A stretch of 64,000 nucleotides of DNA from Mesorhizobium onobrychidis. Its GTDB lineage: Bacteria > Pseudomonadota > Alphaproteobacteria > Rhizobiales > Rhizobiaceae. Positions 18,430 through 27,056 of the stretch are shown piece after piece (within the stretch, counting starts at the first letter, position 1; each line of letters opens with the position of its first letter). The notes under the pieces are model-generated. The model was not told the origin of the DNA, searched no databases, and saw nothing but the letters and a program-made list of their open reading frames with translations. The stretch spans positions 2,213,501 through 2,277,500 of the forward strand of contig NZ_CP062229.1 of assembly GCF_024707545.1 (NCBI RefSeq), in the 5' to 3' direction. Made by a program: the position numbers and the translations under genes.

Positions 18430-19665
18430 ATGCGTCTGCTGCCAAATCTGCTTTCCCGTTTTGTAAAAAACGGGTGCCTGACTGTCATATTCGAGGACGG
18501 TTTCAGGCAAGCCTTCGGCAGTGGACAGGATGGGCCCGACGTGACGATCCGCCTAACCGACAAAGCGGTCGAACGCGAGATCTTCTTCAATCCGGAACTG
18601 AAGGCGGCCGAAGCCTACATGGATGGCCGCTTGGTGATCGAGAACGGTGGCAAAGCATTTGACCTCTTGTCACTTTTTTCCGTCAACCGCACTGGGTTGG
18701 CAGCCCACCCTGTTCAGAAGGCGTTGCGGAAAGTCTGGCGTGCGTTGCGCCGGCGCCAGCAGAACAACAAGCTCGGTCTCGCCGCCAAAAACGTTCAGCA
18801 TCACTACGACATCCCGACGAAATTTTATGAGCTATGGCTCGACGAGACAATGACCTATTCGTGCGCCTATTACACGGCACCGGACAACAGTCTGCAGCAA
18901 GCGCAGATGGACAAGCATCGCCACATTGCCGCGAAGCTCAAGCTAGAGCCGGGCATGCATGTGATGGAAATCGGCTCAGGCTGGGGCGCTCTCGCCATCT
19001 ATCTCGCCAAGTATTGCGACGTGAAGGTCACGGCGATCAACGTTTCGACGGAGCAATTGGCGGCGTCTCGGCTTCGAGCGATCGAGGCCGGGGTCGCTCA
19101 CCAGATCGATTTTCGCGAGGTCGACTATCGCGAGGTCAGCGGACAGTTTGACCGTGTTGTCTCGATCGGAATGATGGAGCACGTGGGCGTCGTTCATTTC
19201 GACAGCTATTTCACGATCATTAATAGATTGTTGAAGGAGGGCGGCTTCGCATTGGTTCATGCGATCGGACGCATGTCACCGCCTGGTACCACGGCGCCGT
19301 TCATCCGCAAGTATATCTTTCCAGGTGGGTATGTGCCGGCTTTGTCAGAGGTGTTTGCCTCGTTGGAGCGCACGGGGATCTGGTGCGCCGACTGCGAAAA
19401 TTTGCGGCTGCACTATTACTGGACGATCCACGATTGGCGTCTCGGTTATGAGGCCAGGCGCGAGGAGGCAGTCGCCATGATGGGCGAACGCTTCTGCCGT
19501 ATGTGGGATTTCTATCTGGCGTCGGCCGAACTCGGCTTCCTAAACGGTTCAAATTTTGTCTTCCAGATACTGATCTCGACTCGCCGTGACGATGTCCCAG
19601 TCATCCGCGATTATATTGTCGAAGAAGAGCGACGCCTACTGAGCTCGATGCAGACGAGTGCGTAG
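18430..19665 (+). CDS. cfa: Cyclopropane-fatty-acyl-phospholipid synthase
   Basis: Transfers a methylene group from S-adenosylmethionine to the double bond of unsaturated membrane phospholipid chains, a membrane-hardening reaction in stress or stationary phase. 411 aa, normal length. N-terminal lipid-binding region, then QHHYDIPTKFYELWLDETM and TYSCAYYT of the active site, the SAM motif VMEIGSGWGALAI near residue 178, and MMEHVG. C-terminal HYYWTIHDWRLGYE and GSNFVFQILIS are conserved. Intact amid scarred surroundings, so probably functional. Confidence 0.95.
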   Translation: MRLLPNLLSRFVKNGCLTVIFEDGFRQAFGSGQDGPDVTIRLTDKAVEREIFFNPELKAAEAYMDGRLVIENGGKAFDLLSLFSVNRTGLAAHPVQKALRKVWRALRRRQQNNKLGLAAKNVQHHYDIPTKFYELWLDETMTYSCAYYTAPDNSLQQAQMDKHRHIAAKLKLEPGMHVMEIGSGWGALAIYLAKYCDVKVTAINVSTEQLAASRLRAIEAGVAHQIDFREVDYREVSGQFDRVVSIGMMEHVGVVHFDSYFTIINRLLKEGGFALVHAIGRMSPPGTTAPFIRKYIFPGGYVPALSEVFASLERTGIWCADCENLRLHYYWTIHDWRLGYEARREEAVAMMGERFCRMWDFYLASAELGFLNGSNFVFQILISTRRDDVPVIRDYIVEEERRLLSSMQTSA

Positions 19666-20217
19666 TTTCGCTATCTACACCAGTAGGCCCGGTCCGCTGG
19701 TTAGCTCCCCCTGCAGGACTCGGATGACAACAGACAGCCACGCCCACTCATCCCGCCGGTCAATCTTCGTCCGACGGAAGCGCCAGTGCAACCAATCGAC
19801 AAGTCCGCAGATCAAAGCGGTCGGCCACGAATGACAGCTTTGCGCCTAAATGTCGGACGTTGCGAACAGCTCTGCCGTTTCCTGAAAGCCGACATTCCAA
19901 GCGACCACGCTGACGGTCGCGGTTGCGCCATTTCCAGTCAATCGTAGCCCTCCTCCAAACCTGACGTTCGCGCTACGGCTGCCGGCGATCCTGAGCCGAC
20001 TGTCGGACGGTATGGCCGCCCGGATCCGCCTGGTCAGAGCATATGCACGAGGTAGGGTTTTGCCATCTCTTCCTGCACATAGGTTATCCCTGTTCGGCCA
20101 GCGCCGCGTGCAACGTTTGCGCCGTGGTTTTGAAGATGAGTTGGCCTTCGACGCAAACCTTGTGTTCGCGCGCCCTTCTCCGGAACCACAGTGCCTGCAT
20201 ATATGGCACGCTGCGCC
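19666..20217. other. 552-bp gap with degenerate repeats
   Basis: No supported gene. The part at 19840-19910 (CTAAATGTCGGACGTTGCG, GAAAGCCGACATTCCAAGCG) is another degenerate copy of the GACATT-type intergenic repeat. Confidence 0.4.
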
Positions 20218-20552
20218 TTAGGCCGACTTGCCGAGAGCTTTCAGGATAAACCGAATCTGCTCAAGCAGGGCCGCTTCGGTGTCTTCGCCGTGTTGAACGC
20301 AGTGCTCGATCAGAATCGGGTGGAAGACCGGCGTGAACGCGGTGTTGACCGCACGGGCCGCTTCTGCCGGTCCTCGACCTTGAGTTCGCCCGCCTCGGTC
20401 CCCTCGCGAATGATCGCCTCAAAGATCGTCACCATTCGCTCGATATGCGCCTTGATGATCGCCCGGTTCTCCTGCATGGCGGCGACGATCATGTCGTGCA
20501 TGCGCCTTTCCGGGAGTTGACACTCTCGACACTGCGCGAGAAAGGGGCGCAT
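20218..20552 (-). pseudogene. TetR/AcrR family regulator, C-terminal fragment with a frameshift
   Basis: Reads MHDMIVAAMQENRAIIKAHI and IFEAIIREGTEAGELKVED; after a one-base shift near 20375 it continues PAEAARAVNTAFTPVFHPIL to ILKALGKSA and a stop at 20218. The DNA-binding N-terminal third is missing. Divergent from an oxidoreductase fragment, the usual arrangement for a TetR regulator and its target. Confidence 0.7.
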
Positions 20553-20617
20553 CTTCGAGGCGCCCGCGTCCGCGACTGAGGCGGGCGCTCTTCCATATTT
20601 ACGAAAGGAACACCCCT

Positions 20618-20731
20618 ATGAGGATCGGAATCATCGGCGCTGGAAACATCGGCGCCACATTGGTGCGAATGCTTCGGCGCGTCCTCTCCTTAAAGCCGTC
20701 ACCGGGCTTGCAATGCGGTGGCGCATTATGA
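20618..20731 (+). pseudogene. NADPH-dependent F420 reductase-like protein, N-terminal fragment
   Basis: GAAAGGA precedes MRIGIIGAGNIGATLVRMLR, a textbook Rossmann dinucleotide-binding start, but the frame ends after 37 codons where the cyclase gene begins. Together with the divergent TetR fragment this is the collapsed remains of a regulator-oxidoreductase pair. Confidence 0.65.
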
Positions 20732-20741
20732 CATTGGCTGC

Positions 20742-22679
20742 ATGAGCACGTCCGCACAACCAGTGCGTCTGGTCCGCCCCGAAAAGAAGCGGCGTCGCAT
20801 CCCCATTGCAGTCATCATGGCGATGAGTTTCGGCAGCCTCGTGTTCCTGTCGGTCGGCGGCGTGCTCGCATTGTCGGTCGGCGCCAACCTTCGCAACACT
20901 TTCGACCTGCTCGGCGCCCAGTCGACGCTCCTGATCGATGCGATGGAGGATTTGCTGCGCGCCGAGATGGGGCGCGCCGAGAGCGCCGTGGACGGCGTCG
21001 CGCAGCTCTACAAGCAGGGCGAGTTCCAGATCGACGACGAGGCGATGTCGGCGGCACTTGCCAGTGCGCTGGCGGCAGTGCCGGGGGTGAACGCAATGTT
21101 GATCTGCACACCCGACCTGATTTGCAGGGGGGCGGCGGTGACCGGGGACAACGACGCCAAATATCCTGCCGGAACGATCCGGAAACTCCCCGCCGAGACC
21201 GAGAAATCGCCGCAAGTGCGCGCCGTTCTTGAAGAGCGCCAGCAGGTCGACGGACGCCGGTGGGGCGCCTTCGTGGCCAACGAATATGGCTTGTTCGCCA
21301 ACGTCTCGGCGCCGCTGTCACGCGATGGCGCCACGAAGGCCTGGGTGATCGCCGCGGTGGAACTGCAGAACTTGTCCAAAATCACGCAGGAACTGTCGTC
21401 GCGCTTCGGCACGCATGCCTTCATTCTGGATGGCGACGGATCCATCCTGGCGGACCAGCGGCTGGCTTCCCCGGATGCGCTGAAGAACGGCATCCTGCCG
21501 CTGACGCCGCTCGCCAATTTCGGCGATCCGGTTCTCGCCGGATATGAGGCGCGCAAACCGGAAGCGGAGTTCAGCACGCAGCGTACCCGCGATATCGAGG
21601 TTGCCGAAATCCAGGTTGACGACAAGGACGGTTCGACGTCATGGGACGGAGAGAACACTTACGTCGCTATTACCCGTGAGATCACCGGCTATGGCGACCG
21701 GCCCTGGACGCTCGGCGCATATTTCAAGACCAGTCAGATCGGTCACGAAATCGAGCGCGTCATGGGATCGGCCATGCTTGGACTTGGCGCGATGGCGGTG
21801 GCGGTCATCGTCGCGATTCTTCTCGGCAAGCGCCTGTCGCGCCCGATCCAGGCGATTGCCGGCCAGGCCACGCGCGTCGCCGATTTCGATCTCGACGGCG
21901 TGACCCCCCTGCCGCGCAGCAGGGTGCTGGAGTTGGACAACCAGGCTTCGGCCTTCAATGCCATGCTGATCGGTCTGCGTGCATTCTCGACCTATATTCC
22001 GCGCTCGCTGGTGGCCAAGCTGGTGCGCACCGGAGAGATCGGCATCGCCGAACCGCGCGAAGCGGTCGTCACCGTCATGTTCACCGACATCGCCGGCTTC
22101 ACCACGCTGTCGGAGCAGATGGACGCCGCCGCCGCGGCCAGGCTGCTGAACCACCACTTCGCGATCCTGTGCGGCGCGGTCGATGCACATGGCGGTACTG
22201 TCGACAAGTTCCTGGGCGACGGCATGCTGGCGTTCTTCGGCGCGCCGGATCGTCTGAAGGGCCATGCCGCCGCGGCCGTCCGCGCAGCCGCGGCCATCCG
22301 CGAGGAGCTGGACAAGGACAATCTGGAAGCGGCTGGCGAAGGCCGGCCTCCGCTTCATGTCCGCATCGGCATCCACACGGGCTCCGTCATCGTCGGCAAT
22401 ATCGGCGCATCCGACCGCGTCAACTATACGATCGTCGGCGACACCGTGAACGTCAGCCAGCGGCTGCAGGACCTCGGCAAGCAGCTCGAACCGGGCGCCA
22501 CCGCCGCAATCGCCATTTCCGGCGAGACCGCGTCGCGGCTCGACGAAAGGTTCGAAAGGATCCCGGCGGGCAAGCATCGGCTGCGCGGCCGCGGCGAGGC
22601 GACGGAGGTCTTCCAGCTTGGCAAAGTCGCGACGTCAGCATCGCCCCCTATGGACGTTCACCGCGCCCAAGCGGGCTGA
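20742..22679 (+). CDS. Membrane class III adenylate/guanylate cyclase with periplasmic sensor
   Basis: Makes a cyclic nucleotide from ATP or GTP, 645 aa. Order: short basic N-terminus (RLVRPEKKRRR), membrane segment, a long periplasmic Cache-like region (about residues 50-340), second membrane segment (MLGLGAMAVAVIVAILLGK), HAMP-like linker (RLSRPIQAIAGQATRVADFD), then the cyclase domain with VTVMFTDIAGFTTLSEQM (metal Asp), TVDKFLGDGMLAFFGAP and NYTIVGDTVNVSQRLQ. Start ATG at 20742 preferred over 20718, which overlaps the previous fragment. Ligand and nucleotide specificity are unknown. Confidence 0.92.
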   Translation: MSTSAQPVRLVRPEKKRRRIPIAVIMAMSFGSLVFLSVGGVLALSVGANLRNTFDLLGAQSTLLIDAMEDLLRAEMGRAESAVDGVAQLYKQGEFQIDDEAMSAALASALAAVPGVNAMLICTPDLICRGAAVTGDNDAKYPAGTIRKLPAETEKSPQVRAVLEERQQVDGRRWGAFVANEYGLFANVSAPLSRDGATKAWVIAAVELQNLSKITQELSSRFGTHAFILDGDGSILADQRLASPDALKNGILPLTPLANFGDPVLAGYEARKPEAEFSTQRTRDIEVAEIQVDDKDGSTSWDGENTYVAITREITGYGDRPWTLGAYFKTSQIGHEIERVMGSAMLGLGAMAVAVIVAILLGKRLSRPIQAIAGQATRVADFDLDGVTPLPRSRVLELDNQASAFNAMLIGLRAFSTYIPRSLVAKLVRTGEIGIAEPREAVVTVMFTDIAGFTTLSEQMDAAAAARLLNHHFAILCGAVDAHGGTVDKFLGDGMLAFFGAPDRLKGHAAAAVRAAAAIREELDKDNLEAAGEGRPPLHVRIGIHTGSVIVGNIGASDRVNYTIVGDTVNVSQRLQDLGKQLEPGATAAIAISGETASRLDERFERIPAGKHRLRGRGEATEVFQLGKVATSASPPMDVHRAQAG

Positions 22680-23347
22680 ATAACATGCCACTTCCATGCC
22701 GCTGATCGGCGGTTTGAAGAAGCCGACGGCTTTGGGAATGACTGGAGCCGGGTCACCTAGCGCCGTAGCTGATTTCAATTGGAACGGCAGGAACGGTGCA
22801 AAGTCGCTGGTTCCGGGCAACGTCCGCTTACGAGCCGCCAAATCGGCCCAGCAAGGACCGGTTTGGGGTCAGGACTGGTGGTTCTGGTGAAAGTCGGCTT
22901 CCGGGAAGGAAATTCGGTCCAGGAAGGGCCGCTTCGGGTCAGTTGGAGACTTCAATCCCACCTGGTCGAATGTCTGCTGTCGCTCTTCGGATGCCAGGAG
23001 CGGCCAGTCTGCTTTCGGCCCATTCCAGACATTTGAAGTTCGGCACCGCTCCTAGGCCGAAGCGGCTGACCAATTTGGTCACCGGTTGGTTTGCTTTCTG
23101 TGTTCTCCGCATAGCGGCGTCGCAGCAAACCACTCCAAGCTTGGAACCGAAAAGTCCTGCAAATTCAGAGAGCAAAAGCTCGGGAGTAAAAAGGCGCACT
23201 CCTCAGCTTCGGAGATGGGCCAACAGAGAACAAAATGAGTCGCTCTCACCACCACAGCCACTCCACAGCTTTCGGCCCGAAGGCCTGCTGTTCTGCGGGG
23301 TTTCGGGGCGACCAAGTCCAAGCAGAGACCATTGTGGAAGAATAGAG
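22680..23347. other. 668-bp gap of rhizobial intergenic repeat sequence
   Basis: No supported gene. Between 22840 and 23050 the sequence has repeated GGACCGGTTTGGGGTCAG and AAAGTCGGCTTCCGGG like units and ends in TTTCGGCCCATTCCAGACAT, which resembles a common rhizobial intergenic repeat. It lies directly outside the candidate att site. Confidence 0.45.
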
Positions 23348-23391
23348 TGGTAGCGGGAGAGGGACTTGAACCCCCGACCCCAGGATTATGA
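23348..23391 (-). other. Candidate attachment site: 3' half of a tRNA-Met(CAT)
   Basis: On the minus strand this reads anticodon CAT, then AATCC, a T-arm GGGGGTTCAAGTCCCTC, acceptor TCCCGCT and ACCA. The 5' half of the tRNA is absent; upstream sequence belongs to the integrase side. A tRNA 3' end next to an integrase gene is the classic signature of an integration site. The intact tRNA gene expected at the other end is not in this window. Confidence 0.75.
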
Positions 23392-23452
23392 TGCTTGGTC
23401 CTGACGTTGATTTCGTTGTCGAAATCGGTCCTTTGTCGCATCTATGTCGCGT

Positions 23453-24685
23453 TCAACCCAAAAGCGCCCGTTCTGCTGCAGCCATTTCGTCGGCGTCATC
23501 GCCGCGCGGGAACAGGTGCCCGTAGACGTCCATAGTCATCACGATCGAGCTATGCCCGAGCCGTTCCTGGATGACCTTCGGTGGAAGGCCGAGCCCGCCG
23601 TCTTGCGGCCGATTGATCAACCATGATGCATAGAAATGGCGCAGGGCGTGCATACCTCCATACTTGGCAACCATGACGACTTTCCCGTCCTCCGTTCGTT
23701 CTTCGCTCGCTACGGCCACGCCTGCCGATAGCTGAGTTGGTAGGAATCCGCGCTTGGTGATGTTCGATCGGCCTTCGATGTTGCCGCTCCCAGTCGGGAA
23801 CACGTAGTGAAGTTCCTTCACAGGAGTCCCGTCCTGATCTGTAGATGCGCGGCGAGGGCAGGCAACTTTCCATTCTCTTAATGCGCTGATGACCGCCGGC
23901 GGCACCGGGATTGTCCTTTCACCTGCTTCAGACTTCGGCCGGCCGATCACTCCATAGTCGTCCGCTCGCTGGTGCACGCTGATCTGCGCGTGCTCCATGT
24001 CCACGTCGCTCCACCGCAGCCCGCGCAATTCGGATGATCGCATTCCCGTAAAGACCGCAGTGATCATCAGCGGGCGCCAGCGGCCTGTAGCCGCGCCTAT
24101 GATGGCCTTGATTTCCTCGCGAGTTGGGATGTCGATCCCGACCTTCAGCTTGCCCTTCTTGCGTTTGTCGGCCTGGCGCTCTTTGCCCCTTCGCCGGGTG
24201 CCACGCAGATCTCTGACGGGATTGCGCGTAGCCAGGCCGCGTTCCTGCGCGTCCGATAGAATCGCACCTAGCGAGCCGAGGATCTTCCGAACCATCACCT
24301 GTGAGCGGTTTTTTTCGCGGAGTTTGTCCGCGAACTCGCGCACGGCCGGGACCGTAAGTTGGGATAGCAGGGTCGCCCCGATGAACGGCTCGATGTGAAG
24401 TTGCAGGTGGCGCTTGCGCTGGTCGATCGAGGAACGCTCGAGTCCGTCATTTACGCCCGTCGCAATCCAGAAAGCTCCAGCCGCCTTCACGGTGACGCTC
24501 GCGCTGTCGGCAACGTGAACACCCTCGCGGACCTCGACCTTGGCTGTCGCACCGAAACCGTCGGCGTCCTTTTTCTTCGCGAAGGTCTTCAGTCGGCGAA
24601 CGCCTTTGCCATCGGCGTAGTCGACCACCCAGGCGGTTTTCTCCTCGCCCTTGCCGTTAGTCCAAGTGCGCTTACGAATCGACAT
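23453..24685 (-). CDS. Tyrosine site-specific integrase
   Basis: Inserts and excises the element, 410 aa. N-terminal arm-binding region (MSIRKRTWTNGKGEEKTAWV, a common prophage integrase start), SAM-like core-binding domain, then the catalytic domain with Arg in TGMRSSELRGL, HALRHFYASW, GHSSIVMTMDVYGH and the nucleophile Tyr in DVYGHLFP. All catalytic residues are present. Reads toward the att site, and begins 4 bp after the stop of the repressor gene, so the two are co-transcribed. Confidence 0.95.
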   Translation of the reverse strand: MSIRKRTWTNGKGEEKTAWVVDYADGKGVRRLKTFAKKKDADGFGATAKVEVREGVHVADSASVTVKAAGAFWIATGVNDGLERSSIDQRKRHLQLHIEPFIGATLLSQLTVPAVREFADKLREKNRSQVMVRKILGSLGAILSDAQERGLATRNPVRDLRGTRRRGKERQADKRKKGKLKVGIDIPTREEIKAIIGAATGRWRPLMITAVFTGMRSSELRGLRWSDVDMEHAQISVHQRADDYGVIGRPKSEAGERTIPVPPAVISALREWKVACPRRASTDQDGTPVKELHYVFPTGSGNIEGRSNITKRGFLPTQLSAGVAVASEERTEDGKVVMVAKYGGMHALRHFYASWLINRPQDGGLGLPPKVIQERLGHSSIVMTMDVYGHLFPRGDDADEMAAAERALLG

Positions 24686-24688
24686 GGG

Positions 24689-25294
24689 TCAGGGCTTCCA
24701 TTCGGGGAGCGGAAGGTCCGATGAATTCGACTGCTCCCCCGTCTCCCTTTCGAGTTTCAACCGTTCCTTGATGTGCCGATCCTGCTCCTCTTCGGACATC
24801 TCGCTCCACTCTTTGCGGCGAGGCGGCGGCAGAGCAAACTTCTCCGACCGTCCCGTCAACTCCAATGATCGGCGCTCCTCGTCGTCGTATTCTGGCATCG
24901 CGTCCTGGGCTGCCTCGTAGTTCTTTTCGTCTTCGCGCGAGCGATATGCCTGCCACATTCCCATAATGCTTTCGCGCGTCTCCAAATCGACGCCCGTAAC
25001 ACGGCCTGAGACAATTCCTTCAACTGTCTCCTCGAATTTCGAAACGAACTCGTCAATGCGGGGGTCGGATGTCCCAGCCCTAAGAATCGCCATCATCTCC
25101 GCAAGGTCATTCAAACGAGTGTCTATCGGCCATTGCTCTGGAAACTCCTGCTCCAGCACGCGCACGATTTCCGTATTCATCGATCGACCGTGACGCTCGG
25201 CATAAGCCTTTATTCGATCTCGTAGGCCTGCCGGCAATCGAACCTGAAAACGCTCCGCCAACTGGCTTGGGTATTTCTGCTCATCGTCATCCAT
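24689..25294 (-). CDS. Arc-type ribbon-helix-helix DNA-binding protein
   Basis: 201 aa. The N-terminus QLAERFQVRLPAGLRDRIKA, then HGRSMNTEIVRVLEQEFP, is an Arc/MetJ-like ribbon-helix-helix domain; the rest is acidic and helical, with a Glu/Arg-rich region (EWSEMSEEEQDRHIKERLKL). Its ATG lies 9 bp from the first of three palindromes in the divergent promoter region, so autoregulation and control of the rightward genes is likely. The long acidic tail is unusual for Arc proteins and may be an anti-repressor or oligomerisation surface. Confidence 0.85.
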   Translation of the reverse strand: MDDDEQKYPSQLAERFQVRLPAGLRDRIKAYAERHGRSMNTEIVRVLEQEFPEQWPIDTRLNDLAEMMAILRAGTSDPRIDEFVSKFEETVEGIVSGRVTGVDLETRESIMGMWQAYRSREDEKNYEAAQDAMPEYDDEERRSLELTGRSEKFALPPPRRKEWSEMSEEEQDRHIKERLKLERETGEQSNSSDLPLPEWKP

Positions 25295-25302
25295 TCCCTA
25301 TG

Positions 25303-25385
25303 GATGCAACTTGCACCCAAAAAATGCAAGGGTGCAACTTGCACCTATGCCTATCAAATCGTATATTGTGGGTGCAACTCGCACC
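25303..25385. promoter_or_regulatory. Triple palindromic operator array
   Basis: Three 15-bp sites: GATGCAACTTGCACC (25303-25317), GGTGCAACTTGCACC (25331-25345) and GGTGCAACTCGCACC (25371-25385). The consensus GGTGCAA-C-TTGCACC is a perfect palindrome about its centre. Centres are 28 and 40 bp apart. Site 1 is 8 bp from the repressor start; site 3 is 20 bp from the first rightward gene. This is the layout of a phage-like repressor switch; binding by the ribbon-helix-helix protein is inferred. Confidence 0.82.
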
Positions 25386-25405
25386 TATCGGTACGAAGGA
25401 CACAG

Positions 25406-25600
25406 ATGAACAATCCAGCACAGCCGGCGATCGACCTTGTTTGGGGCGCCGTCGAAATCGGAAAAGAGATCAACCGGAAGCCCCGCCAGACCTTTCACAT
25501 GCTCGAAACGGGTCTCTTGCCTGCCAAGAAGGTGGGTAATCAATGGGTAGCCGAGCGCGGCAAGCTGCGGGCTTTCTTCCTCGGCGAGGAAGCCGCATGA
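25406..25600 (+). CDS. Small helix-turn-helix protein (excisionase/AlpA-like), 64 aa
   Basis: Start ATG at 25406 with GAAGGA upstream. Reads AVEIGKEINRKPRQTFHMLE then LLPAKKVGNQWVAERGKLRA, the pattern of a MerR/AlpA-type winged helix that reads a promoter or att arm. First gene right of the operator array; could be the excisionase or the switch activator. Confidence 0.72.
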   Translation: MNNPAQPAIDLVWGAVEIGKEINRKPRQTFHMLETGLLPAKKVGNQWVAERGKLRAFFLGEEAA

Positions 25601-25794
25601 GCGCCGCCGACCTCTCGCCGCCGGAGCACGAGACAAGTGCCATCGTCGACGAGGCGGCCGCTTGGTATTTCGAGAACTTCCGCACTTGTGAGCGGCCGAT
25701 CGTGCCGGCGCTGCGCCAGCGATTCGGCCTCACGAGTCATCAGGCGATTGTTGCCATTCGCCAAGTGACGCTGATGCGGGCCCGCGCGGCATGA
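25597..25794 (+). CDS. Small hypothetical protein with possible DNA-binding helix (65 aa)
   Basis: Starts at ATGA overlapping the previous stop. Reads AAAWYFENFRTCERPIVPAL then RQRFGLTSHQAIVAIRQVTL, suggesting a helix-turn-helix. Translationally coupled to both neighbours. Often seen as a small early gene in Mesorhizobium prophages, from memory. Confidence 0.65.
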   Translation: MSAADLSPPEHETSAIVDEAAAWYFENFRTCERPIVPALRQRFGLTSHQAIVAIRQVTLMRARAA

Positions 25795-26300
25795 GCCCTC
25801 CCAAGCCTGGAAAGATCGCTGCGCAGTTCATGGCGCACAAGCGAGAGATGCGCCTTTCGCCAGCATGGAAGGCGCTACGCGGAAACGACAAGCTGCTGCT
25901 CGAACGGCTCGAGGAAGAGCACATGGCGCACGCGGGAACGACCGACGTTCTCCCGGTCACCTTCTCCGACTTTGAGGAGTGGGGTGTTCGTCGTGCCGCT
26001 ATCGCCGAATGCATCGCCCGTGTCGAAGCCCTTGGCTTTGTCGAATGCATCGAGCGGGGCCGAGCCTCCAAGGCCGAGCATCGCTTCCCTACGAAATATC
26101 GCCTCACCTATGCGCACGGTCCCAAGGTGAGGGTTACTGACGAGTGGGCAAAGGTTGTGGACCAGGAAGACGCTCAAAGGCGGATAGATGCCGCGATTGC
26201 TGGCCTGCAAGCGCGGTCGTCGGCACTGAGCATAAAGCTGAAAAGGAGTGCGGAACTGCGGGCAGAACAAAGGGCCTTGCAGGGGAGAAAAGCGGCATGA
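25791..26300 (+). CDS. Possible replication or DNA-binding protein of the element (169 aa)
   Basis: Reads KPGKIAAQFMAHKREMRLSP, VTFSDFEEWGVRRAAIAECI, VEALGFVECIERGRASKAEH and TKYRLTYAHG: a winged-helix pattern of recognition helix followed by a basic strand. The C-terminus is a charged helix. ATGA overlap with the previous gene. Followed at once by short direct repeats, so a role as initiator binding them is possible but not shown. Confidence 0.6.
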   Translation: MSPPKPGKIAAQFMAHKREMRLSPAWKALRGNDKLLLERLEEEHMAHAGTTDVLPVTFSDFEEWGVRRAAIAECIARVEALGFVECIERGRASKAEHRFPTKYRLTYAHGPKVRVTDEWAKVVDQEDAQRRIDAAIAGLQARSSALSIKLKRSAELRAEQRALQGRKAA

Positions 26301-26311
26301 CCGGATTTTTT

Positions 26312-26418
26312 GCCAGTGCGGTTTTCGCCACCAAAGCCAGTGCCGAAATCGCAACCAATAGAGCCAAAAGCCAGTGCGGAAAACGTTACTACAGCGCTGG
26401 TAGCGGAAACGTCACTAC
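26312..26418. repeat. Iteron-like direct repeats between element genes
   Basis: Three copies of GCCAGTGCSG (26312-26321, 26336-26345, 26370-26379) and a second pair GGAAAACGTTACTAC (26378-26392) and GGAAACGTCACTAC (26405-26418). A short frame (26297-26452, 51 codons, ATGA-coupled to the previous gene) crosses them but its repetitive sequence looks non-coding. Could be a replication origin or operator cluster. Confidence 0.6.
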
Positions 26419-26441
26419 TATCTATATCTCGGGAGGGATCG

Positions 26442-26723
26442 ATGAACATTGAGCCTGCCGCCTGCAACGTGATCGTCTTCCCTCTGGTCCGCCGGGTAGG
26501 CAAGGTGCGCGACGTCGCCCGCAAGATGCTCGACAAGTCGACCGACCGCCACGCCGATTCCTACCGAGACCAAGTGACGACCGCGCTGCTCGGGCACATG
26601 ACCCGCGTCGGCATCCCTGATCAAGAACAGGACGAGCAACTCGGCGCCTTCTGGTCGGCCGTCGACGCCGAGATGACGCGCCAGACCTATCGCGGCAGTC
26701 GGCCAGGAGACAGCGCGGCATGA
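26442..26723 (+). CDS. DUF6074 family protein (93 aa)
   Basis: GGGAGGG precedes the ATG at 26442. NVIVFPLVRRVGKVRDVARK, then GHMTRVGIPDQEQDEQLGAF, match the DUF6074 pattern (VIxFPLxRRxGKxRDVA) common in rhizobial phages and islands. Function unknown; the arginine-rich start suggests nucleic-acid contact. Confidence 0.75.
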   Translation: MNIEPAACNVIVFPLVRRVGKVRDVARKMLDKSTDRHADSYRDQVTTALLGHMTRVGIPDQEQDEQLGAFWSAVDAEMTRQTYRGSRPGDSAA

Positions 26724-26908
26724 GCGACCGTATCGAAGCCCTACCGCAGCAAGACGCGATTATCGTCGAGGTCGATGACGACAGCCTCGCCATTTCGCAA
26801 AAGGACTCGGGCGACGGCAGCGAATATCGCATCGCCATTTTCAGCAAGGCCGGCGTCGACGCCTTAATCGAGGCGCTGAAGAAAGCCCGCGAGTCCATGC
26901 ATGGCTGA
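26720..26908 (+). CDS. Small acidic hypothetical protein (62 aa)
   Basis: ATGA overlap with the DUF6074 gene. Reads DAIIVEVDDDSLAISQKDSG then AIFSKAGVDALIEALKKARE: strand-strand-helix, acidic. No family recognised. Confidence 0.6.
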   Translation: MSDRIEALPQQDAIIVEVDDDSLAISQKDSGDGSEYRIAIFSKAGVDALIEALKKARESMHG

Positions 26909-27056
26909 ATCCGCCTACCGCAGCGCCGCCGTCTGGATCGAGCAATCGCTGGCCAGCCTCGCCGAAGCCGTCGAGCAGATGCCGGACGAGCGGTTCCTAG
27001 GCGAGCACCAGGCCGCGCACGATGAGCGGCGCTCGCCCGAAGGCCGCGACGAATGA
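26901..27056 (+). CDS. Small hypothetical protein (51 aa)
   Basis: Starts inside the previous gene's last codons and ends in an ATGA overlap with the next gene. Reads SAYRSAAVWIEQSLASLAEA then MPDERFLGEHQAAHDERRSP. The two tight overlaps support it as a real coupled gene; function unknown. Confidence 0.5.
   Translation: MAESAYRSAAVWIEQSLASLAEAVEQMPDERFLGEHQAAHDERRSPEGRDE

Noticed and set aside
20631..21215. 194-codon minus-strand frame opposite the cyclase start
   Set aside because: His/Arg-rich antisense artefact of the cyclase gene.
25303..25385. CRISPR-like array
   Set aside because: Three short palindromes with unequal 13- and 25-bp gaps and no cas genes; operators explain it better. 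No CRISPR array was seen elsewhere in the window.
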